The position numbers and the translations under genes are program-made. A stretch of DNA of 64,000 nt from Symbiodinium sp. CCMP2592 (lineage: Eukaryota > Sar > Dinophyceae > Suessiales > Symbiodiniaceae). The notes below the pieces were generated by a model, which did no database searches, was not told where the DNA came from, and worked only from the letters and a program-made list of their open reading frames with translations. The number at the start of each line of letters is the position of its first letter. Position 1 is the first letter of the stretch. Below are positions 1-8,459 of this stretch, in pieces. The DNA is taken from assembly GCA_905221615.1 (NCBI GenBank), contig CAJNDT010000513.1:372001-436000 (forward strand), read 5' to 3'.

Positions 1-162
1 TGATAGTCGGGGTATGAAAAAGGGACTGTACATTATACAAGACGTTATAACTAATTGTTCCGACCACCGCATTAGGTGGGGGAAGTCTGGGCAAGCGCAT
101 GTGACATTCCTCAAACCTTGGTTTCACTTGCCTTGACCTCGCAACTAGCCCCTAATTACGAG

Positions 163-1057
163 AAGGAACAACAGCGCAACAACAGTATTTTGGGGGCTGC
201 ACCCCTTCTGGTCTAGACGCGAACCGCCTGCTAGGAAGCAAGAGAAGCTCAAGAAAAAGTACATGTTGGGGTGCCCCTAAACCCAAAACCTTAATCCCTA
301 AACCCCAAACCCTAGTTTGGGTTTATAGTTATGTGTATAGGACCCCTCAGCCCGAAAGCTTTACTGCCGGGGTTTATGGTTTAGGGTTCAGGGTTTAGGG
401 ATTAGGGTTTAGGATTTAGGGATTAGGGGTTTAGGGAACAAGGCCAGGGGTCGGCTCTCGAGCCCGGGCTACCCTGAGCAGAGGCACCTTTCAGCCACTT
501 GTTGAGGTATATGAAGCCTCCTTCAGCTTTCACTGGTCTCCTTGGTGCCGGAGAGAAGGTGTGGTTTAGGGTTTAGGCGGTTTAGGCGGTTTAGGGTTCA
601 GGGCTTTTTGGAGATAAGCTGTCTCCATGATTTGGCTTGTAGGGCCAGGGCTGGTTATATATATATATATATATATATTGCGCTTTCTGCCGTTCCTACA
701 CTTTGTTTGCATCACAGACATACAGCTACATGCTCTTTGTAACACCTAACACCCCCAGTTTTGTCAACAAAAGGAACTCCTTCGACCCGGCACTAAGGGG
801 TTTGGGCCTTTGGCAATGAATCCTACCCTGCTGCGATGGGTCATGCCGTATGACCCTTGGAAGCATTCGGAGAAAGGATTAAAGATGCCTGGCGTCCCGA
901 TCATAAGAAGGGTTAGGGTTTAGTCTAGTCATGGTCTATGGTTTAAGGGTTCAGGGTTTCTCCTAACAAGGCTTTGGGGATTGCCTGGCACCAAACTCTA
1001 CCCGAGATCGGCTGCAGGACCGTTGAAAAGGATTTTGCGGCCGAAGCTCCAAACTAA
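163..1057 (+). CDS. multi-exon hypothetical gene (exons ~163-258, 448-506, 759-911, 971-1057)
   Basis: Four protein-like islands follow one another in one phase. Exon 163-258 ends at a GTACATG donor with one base left over; 448-506 takes it up and ends GAG|GTATAT; 759-911 follows a CACCCCCAG acceptor and reads through MNPTLLRWVMPYDPWKHSEK; 971-1057 follows CTCCTAACAAG and ends in TAA. The third intron (912-970, 59 bp) begins GTTAGGGTTTAG and is largely telomere-like; the first holds CCCTAAA and TTTAGGG tracts facing each other. I do not recognise the product. The first exon start is weak, and a second frame ending in TGA at 503-505 is also possible for 448-505. The gene may continue into the island at 1111. 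Confidence 0.4.
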
Positions 1058-1110
1058 AGCCTAAACCCGCAATTAACTGCCCTCAAGACAATGTTGGTTC
1101 TAAATTCTAG

Positions 1111-2059
1111 CAGCGAACGTCAGACCTCACACCCAGCTTACTTCTCCAGGCTCTGCGGGTGAAGCCTCCGAAGCAATTCGTAAGTCAGGTGATCTCACAC
1201 CCAATACTGCAAAGTACATAAGCATGCAGTCGAACCACACCCCAACCTCCACGACCCTACCAATTTGGACAAAACCTTTATATGCTTGCCTTCTAGGCCC
1301 TAGACGTCTGTGTCGATTGGGCTAGGGGTTTTAGGCTTTGGTTCGGGTTATAAATCGTCTTTGCTACTTCATTCTGTATTTTAAGATGATAGCCAAAGAC
1401 ACTGGTTAACCCCAAATGGCACCTACCGTTATCCCTTAACCCCTGCAAAAAACCTATGAAGACCACCCTACTAAGTCAAAGAAACCGACAAACCTATATA
1501 CTCTCCCAGCATCTTCCGCATCTTCTTGCCCGCCGGAGGCCCTGGTCAGCGAAGGACTGGGGTGTTCAAAGTGGTTTTTAGGGGCGGCCCTTTCCCGGCC
1601 TTTCGTGATTTTTGGTTTAGAGCTCGAAGGTTTACGGTTTAGGGTCCAGGGTGTAGCACTTGCTGCTTTGCAGGGTGTTTAACTTCAACAAAATCTGGTT
1701 TCTAGGTTTGGAAAAGCCATAGGTGTTTCTACACCTATGCATTCTCAGCTGGCAGAATACTGTCGGGCAACACCCTTGCACATCGCCCATACAGATTTGA
1801 CTGCAGCTATGCTGCAGCTGTGGTTTGGGGTTTGGGTGTAGGGCTTATGTGGGAATCTCCTGCTGAAGGGTCATGAAGAAAGGGGTCCTACTACGGTAGC
1901 TACAGTTTCCTATAAGCTCCATTGTAGTTCCTTTTCTGGTTTGTATATAGGGTCCTAAAAGGCAATCCCAAAAAGGAACTCCAATCGAGCCTATGGGTAG
2001 GGTCAATATTTTGGGGTACCTCGTGTGCTGGAGCGCCCACATGTGCAGCAAGCTGCTCA
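1111..2059 (+). CDS. multi-exon hypothetical gene (exons 1111-1179, 1297-1327, 1386-1404, 1510-1573, 1749-1822, 2001-2059)
   Basis: Six islands join in one continuous phase with no stop. Splice signals are good: TTC|GTAAGT at 1180, GCCTTCTAG|GCC at 1297, a pyrimidine-rich TCTGTATTTTAAG at 1385, CTCTCCCAG at 1509 and CATTCTCAG at 1748. Protein-like stretches include IFRIFLPAGGPGQRRTGVFK and LAEYCRATPLHIAHTDLTAA, then VNILGYLVCWSAHMCSKLL. The intron 1823-2000 contains a family O palindrome, and its right arm ends CTATGGGTAG exactly at the exon junction. The 19-bp exon 1386-1404 is the weakest element. Product unknown. It may be one gene with the model to the left, but the TAA at 1055 would have to be skipped by an unseen donor. 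Confidence 0.45.
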
Positions 2060-2333
2060 GTAGGGAGCCCGAATTTTTGGAGAGTCGCTTCGCCTAGCCT
2101 CTCAAAATTTCGCTTTAGGCTTTTCCCGCATCCCCAACCCGGGTCATGGCCCCTTGATTATAGGGTATAGCACCGAAAACAGTAGGATTTCGGCCCACTT
2201 GTCCAGAATCCTTCGGGACTAAACGTTAACCTTTGGGAGTATATTGGGATTTTATGGGGAAAAAGAGACTGCAAAATGAATAGGGTTAAAGGTTACCTAT
2301 GCTACTACCTATGCTACTACTAGGTGTAAGGCG

Positions 2334-2651
2334 TCCGGATGTTGGAATATAAGGCCCGACTGTGGATTCCTCCGCGAGAAGTTGGCAAGGACAGTTTGCC
2401 CTGAAAGACAAGCAGGGGATCCAAAAACCTTCTGCTTTAGGGATATACCCTATCATTTAAGGGGCCATGACCTACCCATGTTGTAGGAAGTGGGGATACA
2501 GGGATGATTCAGCTTCAACAAGGAGGCAAACACTGCGTGTAACCGGGTAGTGCCGTGGAGATGGAAGCCCCGAACACCCATGCAAGGCCCATTCTCGCAC
2601 CATCACCAAGGAACCTTTAAGCAAAGCAGCTTCTGCAAAGACGCCACCTAA
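2334..2651 (+). CDS. two exon-like islands (2334-~2417 and 2513-2651)
   Basis: The first island begins after CTACTACTAG, the end of a palindromic element (about 2195-2333), and reads CKASGCWNIRPDCGFLREKL and onward to a family R element starting GGGGATCC. The second begins after GATGATTCAG, is open for 45 codons (FNKEANTACNRVVPWRWKPR at its start, SHHHQGTFKQSSFCKDAT at its end) and stops at TAA 2649-2651, just before CCCTAAA-type sequence. The two do not join cleanly in phase with a standard donor: a GA donor at 2418 would leave phase 0 where one leading base is needed. I therefore leave them as separate exon candidates. No family recognised. Confidence 0.35.
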
Positions 2652-2762
2652 AGGGAAGCCCTCAACCCTAAACTTTCTTTAAGGGAAGCCCTAAACCTTA
2701 AACCTAAACCCTAAACTCTTCTAAGGGGAAAAACCACATCGACATCTGTAACCCGTTCGCGA

Positions 2763-2820
2763 AGCCATGCCTTGGGTCGTTGGGCTGCTAGCCGCGGCCA
2801 GACCTGCACCAGCCTCACAG
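2763..2820 (+). CDS. possible first exon, MPWVVGLLAAARPAPASQ
   Basis: An ATG opens a short hydrophobic stretch (WVVGLLAAA) followed by Ala/Pro, which resembles the start of a signal peptide, and then runs into CACAGTGTAGGG. A family C palindrome lies downstream (2848-2943). It could be a 5' exon, but it is short and isolated. Confidence 0.2.
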
Positions 2821-2971
2821 TGTAGGGTTTAGGGCTTAGGGTTCTACTGTTGATGATATAACATTACCTTAAGGACCCTAAACTATGGGAATAAAAGTAG
2901 ATTCCTTCTTTTGGGTAATGCAGGATTTACATCATCAACCGTAGCTTAGGGCCAACATGGCCAACAAAATG

Positions 2972-3165
2972 TGTTTTCAAACTGGAACTCGCAAATTTCA
3001 ACCCACATGCACATGAAACCCAAACATTTGCAGAAAACGCTTGAGATGCCACCGACATGTGTTTCAAAGTAGAACTCACCAATGTCAACCCACATGCACG
3101 TGAAACCCAAGCATTTGGAAAAAACGCTTGAGGAGACACCGACATGTGTTTCAAAGTGGAGCTTG
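2972..3165. repeat. tandem duplication, unit about 87 bp, ~2.2 copies
   Basis: The segment TTTCAA..GGAACTC..TCAACCCACATGCAC..GAAACCCAA..CATTTG..AAAACGCTTGAG..CACCGACATGTG repeats with about 85-90% identity. In one plus frame each unit gives a peptide like MHxKPKHLxKTLE..PTCVSK, so it may be an exon duplication. Copy 1 meets a TAG at the unit junction. Confidence 0.7.
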
Positions 3166-3365
3166 CAAGTACAGCAGCAGAGTTCCAACTTCACATGTTC
3201 ACGCTAAGCATGGACATAATTCGCAACGTTACAAATCTTTTACAAGGCCCTCCCACCCTGTAACAGTGGTATAATATGAATACAATAGGACCCTATAATA
3301 CAGTCCTTATAGTCACTATTAAATTACAGGGTGGGGGGGCCTTCCAAAGAAATCTTCATTGTGAG

Positions 3366-3653
3366 CTGATTCTGCCAGTTGCGGAACCACACTCTGAAGT
3401 TTCCAAGGTTTTGGCGTTCGCTGTCGGGATTTTTTCTTAGTTGCTGAGTTCATAAGGCCCCCAAAAGTGTACACTTCTAGTTTTATAGTTGGTGATATTG
3501 TCCCAAAAAGTGCAAAGTGTATCCACTCAGCTACTAAGTTTTTGGCTGCTAGAAACCCAGAGAGCCCCATATGCCTCAGTTACGGACTACGTCTCCGCTC
3601 TATATACCTCAAACTCAAAGGAGCGATATCAACATGATGGCTTAAAGGCCTAG
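3366..3653 (+). CDS. two-exon hypothetical gene split by a family B introner (3366-3439, 3539-3653)
   Basis: Exon 1 follows TTCATTGTGAG and reads LILPVAEPHSEVSKVLAFAV, ending TCT TA. The 99-bp family B element (3440-3538) begins GTTGCTGAG and ends CAGCTACTAAG. Exon 2 takes over in phase and reads FWLLETQRAPYASVTDYVSA and onward to TAG at 3651-3653. Joined, the junction encodes FSYFWLL, giving a hydrophobic segment (VLAFAVGIFSYFWLL) that could span a membrane. This is one of the cleanest cases of a palindromic element acting as a complete intron. The product is unknown, and upstream exons are probably missing from the model. Confidence 0.55.
3437..3538. mobile_element. palindromic element family B, GT..AG introner (8 copies)
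   Basis: About 100 bp with terminal inverted repeats CTTAGTTGCTGAG / CTCAGCTACTAAG and an inner AAAGTGTACACTTTT hairpin. Both strands begin GT and end AG (GTTGCTGAG..CTACTAAG, or GTAGCTGAG..CAACTAAG). Copies: 3437-3538, 15449-15549, 19771-19870, 33320-33421, 37271-37371, 38224-38322, 51291-51391, 61174-61275. Two copies sit between phase-compatible exons. Confidence 0.9.
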
Positions 3654-3705
3654 AAAGTCGCAAGCAAAGCCTATAAAGCTTCTGTTCTGTATGTCCTCAA
3701 TTAAG

Positions 3706-3830
3706 AGGTATTGGGCGCTCTGGGATGCCCCCATGTACTCTAGGGGCCCCAATAATTCGAATGGGGTTTTGGGGCCCATTAATCTATAACTATAATTCAG
3801 GACCCTCCCCAAAAAAACAAAAAATATACA

Positions 3831-3865
<35 letters not shown>

Positions 3866-4016
3866 GTATCTCTGTGTATATGTGTGTATATGTGTATATA
3901 TATATACAGTAAAAGTAATTGTTGAAGCCCCTATATTAAATGGTGGACCGGCCTCCTGCCCAGTCTCCAGGCTATAGAGCCACTGAAGGGTTTGGAAGTC
4001 CACCTGCCAGTTGGGG
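3706..4016 (+). CDS. two exon-like islands (3706-3745, 3971-4016) around a family H element
   Basis: Exon 3706-3745 follows CTCAATTAAG and reads RYWALWDAPMYSR with one base left. The intron (3746-3970) would begin GCCCCAATAATTC, a GC donor supplied by the family H terminus, and contains a TA/TG microsatellite. It ends TGCCCAGTCTCCAG. Exon 3971-4016 continues in phase as YRATEGFGSPPASW, ending at GTGCATT. GC donors are known in dinoflagellate introns. Short and unrecognised. Confidence 0.35.
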
Positions 4017-4320
4017 GTGCATTAAGCTTTAGGGGTTTAGGGGTTTAGGGGTTAGGGTTTAGGGGTTTAGGGTTCAGGGGTTAGGGTCTAGGGGTTTAGG
4101 GTTTAGGGGTTTAGGGGTTTAGGGTTTGGGGTTCAGGGGTTAGGGTTTGGGGTTCTTAGGGTTCCGTAAGGGTTTCAGAAGCCCCTACCCCGGCTTATTG
4201 GGGCCCAAGGCTAACCCTTGGGATGATTCATAAACAGGAACCTGCTAATTACTTGACGAAACCTTGTCAACAATCCAGCAACCAATCCAAAACCCTGGAC
4301 CCTCAACCTTAAACCCTAAG

Positions 4321-4430
4321 CCCCACACCGTGCACTTGCCTGCCTTGTTGGGGAAGAGGCAGAAGTCCGCGCAAAACCGCACCAAAGCCATCAAGGACAT
4401 GTGCCTGGAAGGCTGGCTGCGGTTCTCAGG
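4321..4430 (+). CDS. exon of hypothetical gene (KRQKSAQNRTKAIKDMCLEG)
   Basis: Thirty-six codons open with strongly protein-like composition: HLPALLGK, then KRQKSAQNRTKAIKDMCLEG, then WLRFSG. The acceptor is CCCTAAG at 4314-4320, a one-base variant of a CCCTAAA unit, so the end of the upstream intron is telomere-like. The donor is TCAGG|GTTTTC. The basic helix-like segment suggests a soluble protein, family unknown. Confidence 0.5.
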
Positions 4431-4875
4431 GTTTTCAGATCGAACTTGGGGGGTTCAGGGTTTAGGGCTGTAGAGTCGATGATCGAATTTCGGGGTTTGA
4501 AACACGAGCTGATGTTGACTGATAGAAGTATACTCTATACATATATACATATATAATTATGCACTTGCACATACTCTTTCATACACATACACCGAGTTGC
4601 ACAACGGTGTTTGTGCGTTTGAGCTTGTCGTTGCATGCCTGCTTATTCTGTTGCCAAAATAAACTGCACTTTACGCTAAACCTTTGAAAGCTTCTGCCGT
4701 ACACCTAAGGACTCCGAAACTTTTGTCGGGTACTGGCTACCCTCTTTGCATACTGAAATCGACCCTTCAAGCTCGAAACGCCTTGACCCTGAAACCGCTT
4801 CCACATCGAACCCTGAACCCTCCCTAACCCCTAATCCCTGAAATCCTACACCCTGGGAGTGCGGCCCCTCTCCAG

Positions 4876-4928
4876 ATGCCGTCGGGATGTCGGCCTGCGC
4901 ACCAGCGGACACGACAATGTGCAGTCTG
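4876..4928 (+). CDS. short exon-like island MPSGCRPAHQRTRQCAV
   Basis: It follows a strong acceptor (CGGCCCCTCTCCAG) and ends GTCTG|GTGTTT before TTTTAG sequence. It begins with ATG and is Arg/Cys rich. Too short to identify. Confidence 0.25.
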
Positions 4929-5403
4929 GTGTTTCGGGTTTTAGTGCCGTAGAGCTTTAGGGCTGAATACAGGGGGCAGGAACAAAAAACACATTATAGT
5001 TTGCGGGTGGGTATATACATGTTTCTACTATGCCTGTGGTAGGGAACCTCAAAGAACATTACTACGACGGTTCTCTGAAAGCAACAAAGCCGTCTGAATA
5101 ATGAGAACTGCACCTTAAAGACTGATTCTATATTGGCACTGGCTTTCTATATGAATATTTAGTAATTTAGTAGACCTCACAGAAAGTAAAGACGCCTTGC
5201 CGCGGAGGTTCATGGAGCTCTCATCGTTGGGTTCGGCTTAGGGTAAGATTTGTTGGTGCTTTGGGTTTAGGATTTAGGGGCAACTCACTCCTTCCCAGCT
5301 CCTTGCATGAGCTTTAGGACTGTGGGCTTTAGTGCTTCCACTCCAGCATGATCTTACTGCTAAACAAACCTTAAACCCTAAACTCCCTTCGCCCTACTCG
5401 AAG

Positions 5404-5600
5404 CCCTTGTTCTTGTCGCTGAAGTCGTACGAGAATGGACCCAGGCTCTACTTCCAAAGGAAGCCAAATCCCTAAACCCCCAAAGAAACCCTTAACTCTA
5501 AACTTTAATTAATGCTTCCGGAGTAGAAGCCGGGGCAAGCTCGTAGGTTGAACGGCTCCTCGAGCTCTCAGTGCTTTTTCTGGGGATATCCAACCTAGTT
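5404..5600 (+). CDS. two exon-like islands (5404-~5463, ~5532-5600)
   Basis: The first reads PLFLSLKSYENGPRLYFQRK after CTACTCGAAG and runs into CCCTAAA sequence. The second reads PGQARRLNGSSSSQCFFWGY after TAGAAG and ends at a TAG. Both are separated by telomere-like tracts. No family recognised, and phase joining was not established. Confidence 0.25.
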
Positions 5601-5768
5601 AGGCCCAGTCCTAAAACACATCTTTTTGGACGCGGCAACTCTGTTTCGTCGAGACTCAACTCCTTAAGCAGTTAGCGCCCAGAAAAACAGATTGGTTGAG
5701 GGAGGGGAACACGTCTCTGTACTCTAATCACACTAGCGGGATGACCACAAGGCCTAGGGTTCGGGAAA

Positions 5769-6021
5769 TTAAGCTATATAGGGTTTAAGAATTGGGGCTG
5801 GAGGTTCACAGAAAGCATGTCCATGATGATCATCCCGAATCCCCATCAGAAGCAACAGTAGACATAATAATACTAGTCATGCTCTCTTGATTCACCCCTA
5901 AACCCTAAATCCCTAAACTACTCATCATGCTCGCTTCCAGGGGTCGCACATAAGCCCTGTAGATGGTGTGGAAGACTGGGCTAGTCTCGGCCACAAAGCG
6001 CAGGACCTGGGGAGCACCCAG
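5769..6021 (-). CDS. two-exon hypothetical gene with a 49-bp TTTAGGG intron (6021-5922, 5872-5769)
   Basis: On the minus strand exon 6021-5922 follows AGAAAACAG and reads LGAPQVLRFVAETSPVFHTI then YRAYVRPLEASMM, with high G/C at third positions. The intron 5921-5873 is only 49 bp: GTAG, three TTTAGGG-like units, then GGTGAATCAAG and a CATGACTAG end. Exon 5872-5769 continues in phase through LLCLLLLMGI to TAA. The joined segment MMILLCLLLLMGI is a likely membrane helix, so a membrane protein is possible. It lies opposite in strand to its neighbours. No family recognised. Confidence 0.55.
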
Positions 6022-6194
6022 CTGTTTTCTACTTTAGGGGCCCAAAATAATTACCTATACTATTTGGGGCCTTAATACCTACTTATACTATTCTGGGCCT
6101 TAATACTTACCTTTACTATTTTGGGGCCTTCTTATAGGTATAGTGGAGTGGGCCCCAAAACCCTATTCTACTCATTCAGGCCCCTACAGTACGC

Positions 6195-6353
6195 TCATGT
6201 GTTCTTCTTCTTCTCGGCAGTACTCTTCTTAATGTCGGCGAGCATGTTCATGATCACCTTGCTGAAGAACTTTTTACTCCTCGTTGCTTTCGACTAAGTG
6301 GCGGTGGGACTGCTTTTTTTGATGGGGAGGTTTAGCTTAAGGCCGACGGTGTC
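6195..6353 (-). pseudogene. coding-like island with an in-frame TAG
   Basis: A 53-codon minus-strand reading looks like coding throughout: DTVGLKLNLPIKKSSPTAT, then TAG, then SKATRSKKFFSKVIMNMLAD and IKKSTAEKKKNT with a TGA end. Base bias is the same on both sides of the TAG (6294-6296). Either it is a nonsense mutation, or the TAG belongs to a 3' splice site (GCCACTTAG|TCG) and the left part is read differently. The upstream edge is a family R element ending GGATCCCCG. The Lys-rich C-terminus suggests a soluble protein. Confidence 0.4.
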
Positions 6354-6582
6354 CGGGGATCCAAAAACCTCCGTTTTTAAGGGCTTTACCCTATAATGGA
6401 ATGGTCATAACCTACTATTCTGTAGGGTTTAAGGCTAAGGGCTCGGACTTGCGCACGGGTTTGACCTTTTGAACCCTGAAATCCAAGTTATTCTAAGGAA
6501 TACAAAGTTTAACAGAAGCCCAAGCAAGTTGTCGCACGACCTTGGTCAACACTGATTCCATAAATCTGCTTGCTCCCCCGAG

Positions 6583-6752
6583 GCCATCGCTATATGTTTC
6601 GATTCGCTAGTAAAGTAGATGGAGCGAGGAATTTCGAATGCTGCTCCTTCACAATCTCTGTAAAGTACAGTTGGAGTTTACTCAGGGTTGAGACTATGTG
6701 CTTCCAGCATAGTTACTCTTCCAAGGGGTTCTCCCGTAAAGACAGGGTCTGA
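6583..6752 (+). CDS. two-exon hypothetical gene (6583-6659, 6708-6752)
   Basis: Exon 1 follows TTGCTCCCCCGAG and reads HRYMFRFASKVDGARNFECC then SFTIS, ending TCT|GTAAAG. The 48-bp intron ends ATGTGCTTCCAG. Exon 2 continues in phase as HSYSSKGFSRKDRV and stops at TGA 6750-6752. The same region is also open straight through without splicing, so the intron is optional in this model. A family A palindrome follows at 6780. Unknown function. Confidence 0.45.
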
Positions 6753-6779
6753 CACATTGCACCGACGGTGAGAGCCATT

Positions 6780-6888
6780 CCCAGACCTTCCAAAATCCCT
6801 TAATTAAGGAATATACCTTAAATCATAGTAGGATCCCTAATATGATTTAAGGTATTTTCCTTAATTAAAGGATGACGGAAGGTCTGGG
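6780..6888. mobile_element. palindromic element family A (9 copies)
   Basis: About 109-bp hairpin with near-perfect arms: CCCAGACCTTCCAAAATCCC, then TTAATTAAGGAATATACC and TTAAATCATA, loop with GGATCC, mirrored arm ending GGTCTGGG. Copies: 6780-6888, 7682-7851 (internally duplicated), 9278-9391, 10465-10573, 14298-14406, 27560-27668, 42811-42921, 49416-49524, 60486-60593. High identity among copies suggests recent spread. The copy at 7682-7851 is flanked by GTAG and TAG between exon-like islands. Confidence 0.9.
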
Positions 6889-6998
6889 TTGAACAATTTA
6901 TACGCTTAATCGGCTAGTTTCTTGACCACTCGAACACTCGAAGCATTCACCTACCCTAAACCCTAACCCTCAACCCTGTTCAATGGCGAACTATCAAG

Positions 6999-7191
6999 AA
7001 ACATGAAGCAGATACAGCGCCAAAGCAAACAGCTACAATGGAATCCTGGACCAAGTAATCCTTAACCCTAAACACCTGAACTCTAAACCCTAAGCTAAAA
7101 ACCGAAACCTTCGCGCCTCTGGCTCCAACATCTGGCCCAGAAGGATTTCGCCTTTCATCAGCGCGAACCTGACAGTGCTTGGGCTTCAGGG
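6999..7191 (+). CDS. two exon-like islands (6999-7054, 7141-~7191)
   Basis: Exon 6999-7054 follows AACTATCAAG and reads KHEADTAPKQTATMESWT, ending AA|GTAATCC. The intron 7055-7140 carries CCCTAAA-type units and ends with the pyrimidine-rich CAACATCTGGCCCAG. The second exon joins in phase and reads RISPFISANLTVLGLQG up to GTTTGCG. A family L element starts about 7227. Unknown product. Confidence 0.4.
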
Positions 7192-8051
7192 GTTTGCGAT
7201 TTAGGGCATAAGAGGTTAGGGCCTGAAACTTTAACCCCAAGGGTCCAAGTACTTAATAATCATATACTCTCCAAAATCATAACCTACAAAACTACTATCC
7301 TAAAACCGAATACCTAATTATTGGGTCCTTTGGACCCTTAGGGTAAGGGGCTTAGGGTTTATTGGGAATTGTGAAACTTTAGGGGGTTTAGGGTTTACTG
7401 GGAATTCCAGGATCTAGAAGTAGATCCCCAAATTTGGGGCCCTGTGCTAATTTGGGGCCCTGTGCTACTAAGGGCACTTTACAGGAACCCCCATTAGGGG
7501 ATCTGCTTTTTGGGATCCTCCCAGGGGTCTGAATCTCTCTTCAACAACCGGGCCCCAAAAAGTTCAAACTTTCTAAGATAGAGCTATTATATAAGGCCGA
7601 AAAGTTTAAAGTTCCACCGTTCACTATCTAAGGAATTGGGGCTTAGTGCAAGATTCATGGTACCGGTGGCCGGTGAAGTAGCCAGACCTTCCAAACTCCC
7701 TTAATTAAGGAATATACCTTAAATCATAGTAGGAATTCCTGCTATGATTTAAGGTATATTCCTTAATTAAGGAATATATCTTAAATCATAGTAGAATTCC
7801 TAATATCATTTCAGGTATATTCCTTAATTAAGGGATTTTGGAAGGTCTGGGTAGCCTTCGTCTGGGCTGTTTGGTTCCCACTCTGGGAGCGAAGCTTTGT
7901 TCCGGCTTGGGATTTAGGATTCAGGGTTTTGGGCTTAGGATTTAGGGTTCAGGGTTTTGGGTTTAGGGTGTTGGGTTCAGGGATGTTTTCGCACCCGTGT
8001 TTCGCGAAGCCTTTTGGCCGTAGAGTGCGAAGCCCTGCTACAGATGTTGAG

Positions 8052-8366
8052 GGCTGTTTCGACATACCCTCGAACAGGAGCCCAAATTCCTAGCTTCCAT
8101 GGCAGCATGTCTGCCTTCCTTTATAGTAGAAGCCAGAAAGTTGGAAAATGATTATCCTCATGGCCTTACTGTAAAGTATAAGGGATCCTAGCACTAATCC
8201 TCCTAAAGCCATGTTCCACCTTGATGGCTTCTACTATAATTGAAATCGTTCCAGACGAAGCAAGGCCAACCGCCCAGAGAACGACGTTCGAGGGTCCGGT
8301 TAGATCGTCTTCGTAGCTATACCCCGTCCCAAAAACCCTATTCGATTATGATGGCCCATATGTTAA
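8052..8366 (+). CDS. two-exon hypothetical gene split by a family G introner (8052-8125, 8255-~8366)
   Basis: Exon 1 reads LFRHTLEQEPKFLASMAACL then PSFI and ends ATA|GTAGAAGCC, the GT being the terminus of a family G element. The intron 8126-8254 (129 bp) ends ATCGTTCCAG. Exon 2 is in phase: TKQGQPPRERRSRVRLDRLR then SYTPSQKPYSIMMAHMLS. The Arg-rich segment suggests a nucleic-acid-binding or basic linker region, but no domain is evident. A different frame in the upstream region (SRSLLAVECEALLQMLRAVS) is also open, so the upstream structure is uncertain. Confidence 0.5.
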
Positions 8367-8459
8367 GTGTTGGGCTTGGGGTCTTAGAGAAGCACGTGTG
8401 CGTCTCCAAGAGCCCAAACCCAAAGCCCTGGATATCGAACACCATAGTATAGAAGCAAC

